A DNA stretch of 5,364 nt, taken from contig CAXYYA010000085.1 in NCBI GenBank assembly GCA_964293155.1, positions 1-5,364 of the forward strand, read 5' to 3'. Under the pieces are notes generated by a model, which did no database searches, was not told where the DNA came from, and was given only the letters and a program-made list of their open reading frames with translations. Position 1 is the stretch's first letter. Every line of letters begins with the position of its first letter. A program made the translations under genes and the position numbers. This DNA comes from JAQVEB01 sp028698105 (GTDB lineage Bacteria > Bacteroidota > Bacteroidia > Bacteroidales > Dysgonomonadaceae). Of this stretch, positions 1 to 5,071 are shown one piece after another.

Positions 1-788
1 CCTCAAACGAGCAAATAGAGAAAGAACAAATTAAGAAAAGTGATTCGGAAAGAATGGAAGAAACGCCTGTCTCTCCGGCTAAAAAACCCCCACGAAGCCA
101 AAAACCGCTTCTGATTGCCCGATTGGGCGGCGGCGCCGGAAACAGCGGATTTCAATTCACGGGAGGCGCAAAGTATTACAATGCCAACCCATTAGGGTAT
201 TACAGCGATGCGGCGGAGTTGAATAATAATGTATCGTCATCGCTAAAAGCCGCGGATTTCACGGAGATAAACCATGCAATTCCGGTTTCGTTCAGTGTGA
301 TGGCCGAGTTTCCGTTAAACAATACATGGAGTTTACAGACAGGTTTGATGTACACCTTTTTGTTATCAACATTCAAGAAAGACGACATAGCAACTTACCG
401 CGGCGTGCAGCATTTGCATTATCTGGGAATACCGGTGAACATAAAAGCGAACCTGTGGCAGAACGAGCGGTTGCGCGTTTACGCGTTGGGGGGCGGAGCG
501 TTGGAGAAAGGGCTTTGGTCGGTTTACAAACAGACCATCACGAATGCTACCGGCGCAACGTCCGATAACGAAGTGCGTTCGTCCATTGACGGAGTGCAAT
601 TTTCTACAAACGTAGCATTGGGAGCCGATTATAAAATAACCGATAATATCCGGGTATTCGGTGAACCGAATGTGGTCTATTATTTCAATAACAATCAGCC
701 GATAAGCGCGCGCACCGAAAATCCGCTGACTTTCAATTTGAATGCGGGAATACGCATCAGTTTCGGGAAACCGGACGATAAAAAATAA
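1..788 (+). CDS. Outer-membrane beta-barrel protein (PorT/OMP_b-brl-like), 5' end outside the window
   Basis: The reading frame is open from base 3, with 17 codons before the first ATG (base 54) and no stop, so this is most likely the C-terminal part of a longer protein rather than a gene starting at 54. The visible part begins with a charged linker rich in Glu, Lys, Ser and Pro. It then runs into about eight amphipathic beta segments typical of a small Bacteroidota outer-membrane barrel, among them LLIARLGGGAG, WSLQTGLMYTF, HYLGIPVNIKANLW, LRVYALGGGAL and LNAGIRISFG. The HYLGIPVNIKA stretch matches the conserved Y-L-x-I-P-V motif of PorT-like barrels. The tail GKPDDKK follows the last strand. 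Known Bacteroidota proteins of this kind can have an N-terminal cytoplasmic domain, one membrane helix, a linker and then the barrel, often beside ECF sigma genes. That architecture is an inference here because the N-terminus is missing. Specific function unknown. Confidence 0.8.
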   Translation, partial: SNEQIEKEQIKKSDSERMEETPVSPAKKPPRSQKPLLIARLGGGAGNSGFQFTGGAKYYNANPLGYYSDAAELNNNVSSSLKAADFTEINHAIPVSFSVMAEFPLNNTWSLQTGLMYTFLLSTFKKDDIATYRGVQHLHYLGIPVNIKANLWQNERLRVYALGGGALEKGLWSVYKQTITNATGATSDNEVRSSIDGVQFSTNVALGADYKITDNIRVFGEPNVVYYFNNNQPISARTENPLTFNLNAGIRISFGKPDDKK

Positions 789-804
789 TATGACTATCGT
801 ATTG

Positions 805-968
805 TTTACCTAAATCAATTGCCATGGCTTTCAAGCCGTGGATAACTGATTAGGAGAGTTAACAAAGGCTTTAGCCGAAATTTACCTAAACTTGGGCTAA
901 AGCCCATAAAACCGCATCTCAGGTAACCACGCCATAAATGGCATGGCAATTGATAACGATCTTAGGTA
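805..968. repeat. REP/MITE-like palindromic block with three hairpins
   Basis: A perfect 13-base inverted repeat, ATCAATTGCCATG at 814-826 and its complement at 942-954, encloses the block. Inside are three hairpins: 822-841 (CCATGGCT/AGCCGTGG, one wobble), 867-876 with 895-904 (GGCTTTAGCC/GGCTAAAGCC, perfect) and 927-946 (CCACGCCA/TGGCATGG, one wobble). The word TTTACCTAAA occurs at 805-814 and again at 881-890, and close inverted copies lie at 921-926 and 962-968. Hairpin arms and outer arms overlap, so two folds compete. Compact nested palindromes beside genes are typical of REP sequences mobilised by Y1 (RAYT) transposases or of MITEs. No transposase is present in the window, so that assignment is inference. 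Confidence 0.6.
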
Positions 969-996
969 GGAAATACTATAATCATTAAAAATAATA

Positions 997-1047
997 CAAT
1001 TGAGTTGTTTTACCGTTTCGGTAAATTTTCCCTGTTTGGCTCAATTG
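997..1047 (+). other. Nested stem-loop ahead of the terminator
   Basis: An outer perfect 8-base inverted repeat (CAATTGAG at 997-1004, CTCAATTG at 1040-1047) encloses a perfect 7-base hairpin, TTTACCG-TTT-CGGTAAA (1009-1025), followed directly by TTTT. It sits just upstream of the terminator at 1051-1083. It may be part of the 3' end of the barrel-gene transcript, a second weak terminator, or the body of a small RNA. The sequence alone does not decide between these. Confidence 0.4.
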
Positions 1048-1050
1048 ATG

Positions 1051-1083
1051 CTGCCGTCGGAGCAATTCAACGGCAGTTTTTTT
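1051..1083 (+). terminator. Rho-independent terminator
   Basis: A 7-base perfect stem, CTGCCGT (1051-1057) with ACGGCAG (1070-1076), closes a 12-base loop and is followed at once by seven T residues (1077-1083). This is the textbook form of an intrinsic terminator for plus-strand transcription. It would end transcripts from the upstream barrel gene and insulate the peptidase gene. Confidence 0.8.
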
Positions 1084-1109
1084 GCGCTAAGATCAATTGT
1101 ATAGCCTCC

Positions 1110-1144
1110 TTGACCCATTTTTTCGAAAAAAAAACGTATCTTTC
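1110..1144 (+). promoter_or_regulatory. Possible Bacteroidota-type promoter for the peptidase gene
   Basis: TATCTTTC at 1137-1144 is one base away from the Bacteroidota -7 consensus TAnnTTTG, and it lies 29 bases before the ATG at 1174. A TTG at 1110-1112 could serve as the -33 element, but the 24-base spacing is longer than the usual 19-21. The box sits right after an A-rich tract and just past the terminator, which is a sensible place for a promoter. Confidence 0.4.
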
Positions 1145-1173
1145 GCATCGTTTTTGATTTAAACAAGAAGAAA

Positions 1174-2352
1174 ATGCGAAAATTCTTTTTACTTTTTCAT
1201 GTATCATTTTTGATAATGCCTTTTTCTATGGCTCAAAATAAAGACATACAGCAAATTATTCAATCCATCGGAGAGCAGTACGCTCCAGACAAACGCGTGG
1301 AAGTTTTCGACATAAAAGCGACAAACAGGGGCGACACCCTCGTTTTGAGAGGCGAAACCACGAGCGAGAGCGCCCGCGACGAGTTGCTTGCGCAGGTAAA
1401 AACCGTAACGACGCATGTGAAGGACAGCATTCGTCTGCTTCCCGATAAAAAGCTGGGCGAGGAAACGTGGGGTGTTGTTTATAATTCCGCCGGAATTATT
1501 CGGTACGCTCCGACTTACAGCGCCGAAATGGTTTCGCAAGCGTTGATGGGAATGCCGGTTCGCATACTGGACAAAAAAGGCGGCTGGCGACGTGTGCAAA
1601 CCCCCGATAAATACATCGGATGGATAAGCGGTTCCGTGCAACCGATGACTAAATCGTCACTGCAACAATACGTTAATCAGCCTAAAATTGTGGTTACCTC
1701 CATGTATGCTCAATCGTTTGAACGAGCCGATGCGAAATCGCAACCCGTTTCCGATTTGGTGGCTGGGGACATGATCGCGCTAAAGGGCACGAAAGGTAAA
1801 TTTTATCACGTGGTTTATGCCGATGGACGCGAAGCGTATGTTCAGAAATCCGACGCAGCAAACGTCAACGATTGGCTGAAGGACATAGAACTCTCCGGTG
1901 AAAGCATTGTGAAAACCGCGAAGCGGTTTATGGGTGTTCCGTATGTTTGGGGAGGAACCTGCACCAAAGGCGTGGATTGCAGCGGGTTCACCAAATCGGT
2001 GTATTTCCTGCACGGCATTATCCTGGCGCGCGATGCATCGCAACAAGCGCTTTACGGTAAATTGATTGATGAAAAGGGCGATTTTGACACCTTGCAGCCC
2101 GGCGATCTGGTGTTTTTCGGTCGGAAAGCCGATGATGAAAATCCGAAGGAACGCGTGGTGCATGTCGGCATTGCGCTGGGAAACAAGAAGTTTATCCACG
2201 CTTCGGATTATATCCGCATCGCCAGTTTCGATCCCAATGATCCGTTTTATGACGAATACAATACCAACCGTTATTTACGCACCAAACGAATTATCGGTGA
2301 GGTGAACACTAAAGGTATTGACGAAATTTTTAAGAACGAGTTTTATAAATAA
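1174..2352 (+). CDS. ykfC: Secreted NlpC/P60 (C40) endopeptidase with SH3b domains, YkfC-like
   Basis: Likely a gamma-D-glutamyl-L-diamino acid endopeptidase that releases L-Ala-gamma-D-Glu from murein peptides in the periplasm. The 392-residue protein has a signal peptide at 1-20 (cleavage after FSMA). A BON-like alpha/beta segment follows at about 22-90, then two bacterial SH3 domains (about 98-156 and 168-230) and a C-terminal NlpC/P60 domain (about 240-378). The catalytic residues are visible: Cys269 in GVDCSG, His330 in VVHVGIAL and His342 in FIHAS. Asp268 and Ser270 flank the cysteine, as in YkfC enzymes that bind the free N-terminus of the peptide. No lipobox cysteine is present, so a soluble periplasmic protein is expected. 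It lies 113 bases before a dipeptide epimerase gene, the pairing known from Bacteroides, which strongly supports the murein-peptide role. A broader lytic role is possible but less likely. Confidence 0.88.
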   Translation: MRKFFLLFHVSFLIMPFSMAQNKDIQQIIQSIGEQYAPDKRVEVFDIKATNRGDTLVLRGETTSESARDELLAQVKTVTTHVKDSIRLLPDKKLGEETWGVVYNSAGIIRYAPTYSAEMVSQALMGMPVRILDKKGGWRRVQTPDKYIGWISGSVQPMTKSSLQQYVNQPKIVVTSMYAQSFERADAKSQPVSDLVAGDMIALKGTKGKFYHVVYADGREAYVQKSDAANVNDWLKDIELSGESIVKTAKRFMGVPYVWGGTCTKGVDCSGFTKSVYFLHGIILARDASQQALYGKLIDEKGDFDTLQPGDLVFFGRKADDENPKERVVHVGIALGNKKFIHASDYIRIASFDPNDPFYDEYNTNRYLRTKRIIGEVNTKGIDEIFKNEFYK

Positions 2353-2356
2353 TTTG

Positions 2357-2459
2357 GATTGAAAAAGATCAAGTAAGATTGAATGGGATTGAAAACAACG
2401 TCCATGCCCGAATTTCTCATCAATCTTTATCAATCTCTGTCAATCTGTTTCAATCTTGA
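2357..2459. repeat. Dyad-symmetric array of GATTGA/TCAATC hexamers with a 10-base period
   Basis: The left half has four units starting at 2357, 2367, 2377 and 2387, each GATTGA plus four bases; the second is degenerate, GATCAA. The right half has four perfect TCAATC units starting at 2420, 2430, 2440 and 2450. All four hexamer pairs share one centre of symmetry at about 2406, with a 23-base unrelated spacer (2397-2419). The outermost part pairs best: 2357-2369 matches the complement of 2443-2455 at 12 of 13 positions. The array fills the gap between the peptidase and epimerase genes and ends seven bases before the epimerase ATG. It could be a large interrupted mRNA hairpin, a protein-binding array on one helix face, or a dispersed intergenic repeat. 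Confidence 0.75.
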
Positions 2460-2465
2460 ACATAA

Positions 2466-3623
2466 ATGAAACAAAACAGACGACAATTTCTCAAATCATC
2501 GGCTATGGTAGCAGCAGCAATAGCTGCTCCATCGGTTTCGGCTCGTGCAACATCGTTTATCAAACAAAAATATTCCGGCAAAATGAAATTATCCTGGACA
2601 CCATACGACCTGCAGCTTAACCATACATTTACCATTTCCGGTTTTTCACGCAAAACTACGCCCGTGGTTCTCACGAAGATCGAATACGACGGATTGGAAG
2701 GCTACGGAGAAGCTTCGTTGCCGCCGTATTTGGGCGAAACGCAGGCGTCGGTGATCGAGTTTTTGAAAAAAATAGATTTGTCCGGTTTTTCCGATCCTAC
2801 GCAGTTGGAAGAAATTTTGGAATACGTGGATGGTATCGCCATAAATAACACGGCGGCGAAAGCGGCGGTGGATATTGCGTTGCACGATCTGGCGGGAAAG
2901 ATCATCGGCGCGCCGTGGTACAAAATGTACGGGCTGGACAAGCTGGATGTCCCCGACACCACGTTCACCATTGGCATTGATCCCGACGACGAGGTCATTC
3001 GTGAGAAAACGCGCGAAGCGCTTGGGCGTTTTAACATCCTGAAAGTAAAAGTGGGCGGTGCGGACGATAAGCGGATGATCGAAGCCATTCGCTCCGTAAC
3101 GGATTTGCCGTTGGCCGTGGACGCCAATCAGGGATGGAAAGACCGCCGCCACGCGTTGGAAATGATCCAATGGCTCAAGGAAAAAGGCATCGTGATGGTG
3201 GAACAACCCATGCCGAAATATGATCTGGACAACATCGCATGGCTCACGGAAGAAAGTCCGCTGCCCATCTTTGCCGATGAATCCGTGCAGCGCCTCCACG
3301 ATGTGGAACGCCTGAAAGGCGTATTTTCGGGCATCAACATCAAGCTGATGAAATGTACCGGCATGCGTGAGGCATACAAAATGCGCACTCTTGCGCGCGC
3401 GCTCGGCATGAAAGTGATGATCGGCTGCATGACGGAAACATCGTGCGCCATATCGGCTGCTTCGCAGCTCTCATCGGGACTGGATTTTGCCGACCTTGAC
3501 GGTGCGTTGCTTATCGGTAACGATTGTTTTGACGGCGCCAAACTCGAAAACGGCAAAATTATCGCTTCCGATTTACCGGGAATCGGGGTGAAACTGACGC
3601 AGAAAATTAATTTCGGAAGATAG
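2466..3623 (+). CDS. ykfB: L-Ala-D/L-Glu (dipeptide) epimerase, enolase superfamily, Tat-exported
   Basis: Predicted to convert L-Ala-D-Glu from murein into L-Ala-L-Glu, using Mg2+ and two catalytic lysines. The 385-residue protein starts with a twin-arginine signal (NRRQFLKSS at 4-12, then an Ala-rich stretch, with likely cleavage at ARA28). The capping domain begins near 40 and the barrel follows. The superfamily residues are all visible: KVK at 193-195, metal ligands Asp219 (VDAN), Glu246 (VEQP) and Asp271 (FADES), and Lys293 in NIKLMK. The DLD motif at 343-345 matches the acidic pair that binds the substrate amino group in this family. Length after signal removal fits the usual 350-360. 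It follows the YkfC-like peptidase gene in the same direction with no recognisable promoter between them, so co-transcription is likely. The Tat signal places it in the periplasm, unlike the cytoplasmic E. coli and Bacillus enzymes. Other dipeptide specificities cannot be excluded. Confidence 0.9.
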   Translation: MKQNRRQFLKSSAMVAAAIAAPSVSARATSFIKQKYSGKMKLSWTPYDLQLNHTFTISGFSRKTTPVVLTKIEYDGLEGYGEASLPPYLGETQASVIEFLKKIDLSGFSDPTQLEEILEYVDGIAINNTAAKAAVDIALHDLAGKIIGAPWYKMYGLDKLDVPDTTFTIGIDPDDEVIREKTREALGRFNILKVKVGGADDKRMIEAIRSVTDLPLAVDANQGWKDRRHALEMIQWLKEKGIVMVEQPMPKYDLDNIAWLTEESPLPIFADESVQRLHDVERLKGVFSGINIKLMKCTGMREAYKMRTLARALGMKVMIGCMTETSCAISAASQLSSGLDFADLDGALLIGNDCFDGAKLENGKIIASDLPGIGVKLTQKINFGR

Positions 3624-3667
3624 AGCGTTTGTCCTTTCCATGGGACAGATACAAAAAGGAAAAACAG

Positions 3668-3976
3668 TTATAATTTAATAGATAAGTCCAAATGTCCGCC
3701 GAAGCCGAGTTCAACTATTTTTTGAAGTGTGGAGATTCGGACTTCTTTAATGTTGTTCTCAATTTTGGAAATATAAGATTTGGTAGTCCCCACTTTTTCG
3801 GCGAGTTCTTCTTGCGTTAATCCTTTTTCAAGCCTTGCCTGCTGAATCATTACTCCGATTTTAAAGTTCTCGTAACCGGATTCCAATTCGTCTCTTTTTT
3901 TCGTGCCACGCTTGCCGTAGTTTTTTTCTTTAAAATCTTCGAGGGTCATCGTGTTTTTATTGTTTGTCTTGCTCAT
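3668..3976 (-). CDS. higA: HigA-type antitoxin, XRE-family helix-turn-helix protein
   Basis: The 102-residue protein has a charged Lys-rich N-terminal tail (1-35) followed by one HTH_3/Cro-CI domain at about 39-93. The recognition region is TQEELAEKVGTTKSYISKIE (54-73), and the C-terminus is GFGGHLDLSIKL. It is expected to bind and neutralise a RelE/HigB-like toxin and to repress its own operon. Its start lies five bases after the stop of the toxin reading frame on the same strand, the HigB-then-HigA order typical of Gp49-family modules. The gene is complete although its partner is frameshifted. It ends 44 bases from the convergent epimerase gene, and no strong terminator is visible between them. 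The surrounding DNA is clearly more AT-rich than the epimerase gene, which fits acquisition by transfer. Confidence 0.85.
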   Translation of the reverse strand: MSKTNNKNTMTLEDFKEKNYGKRGTKKRDELESGYENFKIGVMIQQARLEKGLTQEELAEKVGTTKSYISKIENNIKEVRISTLQKIVELGFGGHLDLSIKL

Positions 3977-3981
3977 AGTTT

Positions 3982-4346
3982 TTATTTTTTCTTTGGAGAA
4001 TTCGCGATTTCCAATTCATATTCTTCTTTTATTTTGAGAGTCAGTTCAATTTCTTTTTTCGGCGTTTTCTGCGTTTTCTTTTGAAAACCGTTTGCTAAAA
4101 CCACTAATTGTCCTTTATCGAAAAAACAGAAAATACGAAAAATATTTCTTCCTGCCTGAACTCTTATTTCATACAGTCCGTTCGTATTCTCAAGATACTT
4201 GAGATATGTTTCAGGGACTGCATATCTTCAATTAAGGTAAATGTCCAAACAATTTTTGCTTTTACCTTTTTAGTTTGTTTGTCAAAAAAGCGTTGGAAAT
4301 ATTCCTTGTAAAAAATTACGGTTCTGTATTTCTGTTTCTCACTCAT
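3982..4346 (-). pseudogene. higB: HigB/RelE-like toxin (Gp49 family), frameshifted
   Basis: Reading from ATG at 4346, the first 44 codons encode the N-terminal part of a Gp49-like toxin (MSEKQKYRTVIFYKEYFQRF to LIEDMQS). The frame then runs to a premature stop at 4164-4166, giving only 60 residues. From 4215 the overlapping frame restores the family sequence, with PETYLKYLE, GLYEIRVQAGRNIFRIF and GFQKKTQKTPKKEIE, and ends at 3982-3984. The two parts join into 121 residues, a normal length, if one base is restored at the CCC run (4214-4216 on the plus strand). The open length of 365 bases, one short of 366, says the same. The active enzyme would be a ribosome-associated mRNA endonuclease. The truncated product lacks the C-terminal half of the fold and should be inactive. 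A homopolymer sequencing error is the main alternative to a real mutation. The upstream in-frame ATG at 4370 is rejected as start because it precedes the promoter's -7 box. Confidence 0.85.
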
Positions 4347-4349
4347 GCT

Positions 4350-4380
4350 GCAAATATACAAAAGTTTCACTAAGGGGCAA
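4350..4380 (-). promoter_or_regulatory. Promoter of the toxin-antitoxin operon
   Basis: On the minus strand, TTG (4380-4378) is followed after exactly 19 bases by TATATTTGC (4358-4350), an excellent match to the Bacteroidota -33/-7 promoter with its TAnnTTTG core. Only three bases separate the box from the toxin ATG at 4346, so the transcript should start at or within a few bases of the start codon and have little or no leader. Confidence 0.75.
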
Positions 4381-4399
4381 CATTTTTCTCGAAACTTTT
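4360..4399. promoter_or_regulatory. Candidate operator: 9-base inverted repeat around the -33 box
   Basis: AAAAGTTTC (4360-4368) and GAAACTTTT (4391-4399) are perfect inverted copies separated by 22 bases, with starts 31 bases apart (about three helical turns). They flank the TTG of the promoter and one arm ends next to the -7 box. HigA-type antitoxins commonly repress their operon by binding palindromes at the promoter, so this is a plausible HigA site. Binding itself is inferred. Confidence 0.5.
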
Positions 4400-4478
4400 T
4401 TTCATAATCTTACTTGGAAATTAGTTGTTTTGTCGGTATTGGGATGAAGCTTACACAGAAGACTAATTCTACAGCCAA

Positions 4479-5021
4479 TTATATTTCGCCCGATTCCACC
4501 AAAATACAACCTGCCTGATACATTTCCTGCAAAGCCCTTTTATCATCACCCGGATTCATGTTCACGGCTGCTATCGCATCGGTTATCACGTAGGTGTGAA
4601 AGCCTTCCCTGCACGCGTCCAGCGCTGTTGCTTTCACGCAATAATCGGTAGTTAGCCCGCAGATAAACAAGTTTTGGATGTGTTGTTCGTGCAGGTACTC
4701 AACCAACGAAATATTGGTTGCCTCAAATGCCGAATAGCCGTCGTCTTTATCGGCAGTTCCTTTCAGCAGGAACTGGTCTATTTTCTCTTCGTTAATATCC
4801 GGGTGAATTTCTGCGCCGAATGTATTTTTCACACAATGTACAGGCCATTTTTCAAAATGTACGGAATCGGCAGGGTGCCAGTCCTGTGAGGCCAGCACGA
4901 TGTCGAATTTATCAATGATACTGTTGATCACCGGCACAACGCGATCGCCGTCTTTTACTCCCAGCGCGCCACCCGGGCAAAAATCATTCTGAACATCTAC
5001 GATTAGTAATGCTTTTTTCAT
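4479..5021 (-). CDS. pncA: Nicotinamidase (PncA)
   Basis: Hydrolyses nicotinamide to nicotinate and ammonia in the cytoplasm, feeding the Preiss-Handler route of NAD salvage. The 180-residue protein is an isochorismatase-fold hydrolase with every signature residue present. The catalytic triad is Asp9 (VDVQNDF), Lys87 (LLKGT) and Cys128 (TDYCVKAT). The metal site is Asp47, His49, His55 and His62, in QDWHPADSVHF and WPVHCV. The start at MKKALLIVDVQNDF is right for the family, since the first strand begins at once and there is no signal peptide. It follows the stop of an outer-membrane barrel gene on the same strand by 50 bases with no clear promoter in between, so the two may share a transcript. 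No hairpin-plus-T terminator is evident after its stop. Related amidohydrolases of this fold are the only alternative, and the motif set favours nicotinamidase. Confidence 0.93.
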   Translation of the reverse strand: MKKALLIVDVQNDFCPGGALGVKDGDRVVPVINSIIDKFDIVLASQDWHPADSVHFEKWPVHCVKNTFGAEIHPDINEEKIDQFLLKGTADKDDGYSAFEATNISLVEYLHEQHIQNLFICGLTTDYCVKATALDACREGFHTYVITDAIAAVNMNPGDDKRALQEMYQAGCILVESGEI

Positions 5022-5071
5022 TCTCAGTTTTCGTTTTTTCTATAACAACAAAAGAATATCTTGTGTTCGAT

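Larger units (their letters stand above)
789..1173. other. 385-base intergenic region with palindromes, terminator and promoter
   Basis: No convincing coding frame lies here. From left to right it holds a palindrome-rich block (805-968), an AT-rich stretch, a nested stem-loop (997-1047), an intrinsic terminator (1051-1083) and a possible promoter for the downstream peptidase gene (about 1110-1145). The terminator lies some 260 bases past the barrel gene's stop. One reading is that the palindromic block was inserted between the gene and its terminator. The hexamer CAATTG recurs at about 816, 948, 997, 1042 and 1093, partly because it forms arms of the inverted repeats. Confidence 0.7.

Noticed and set aside
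54..56. ATG at 54 as the true start of the first barrel gene
   Set aside because: The frame is open back to the window edge, there is no signal peptide after this ATG, and the sequence around it reads as a charged linker. A start further upstream is more likely.
977..982. TATAAT hexamer as a sigma-70 -10 box
   Set aside because: Bacteroidota primary sigma factors use TAnnTTTG rather than TATAAT, no matching -33 element was seen, and the region is AT-rich enough for chance matches.
2357..2459. CRISPR array or ordinary microsatellite
   Set aside because: Units are only 10 bases with 4-base variable parts, far below CRISPR repeat and spacer sizes. The two halves are inverted rather than one tandem run.
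2646..3299. Long minus-strand ORF inside the epimerase gene
   Set aside because: It is a shadow of a gene with all active-site residues in place; its translation is Phe/Arg/His-rich and resembles no family.
3624..3667. Hairpin TGTCC/GGACA as terminator between epimerase and antitoxin genes
   Set aside because: The stem is only five bases with an eight-base loop and no T tract on either strand, so it is too weak to call.
4205..4225. Programmed ribosomal frameshift producing full-length toxin
   Set aside because: Joining the frames needs a -1 shift, but the local bases (CAGTCCCTGAAA) do not form an X-XXY-YYZ slippery heptamer, no strong downstream hairpin is apparent, and the slipped tRNA would pair poorly.
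4108..4311. Plus-strand 67-codon ORF over the toxin region
   Set aside because: It is antisense to the clearly recognisable toxin sequence, has no family resemblance and no promoter of its own.
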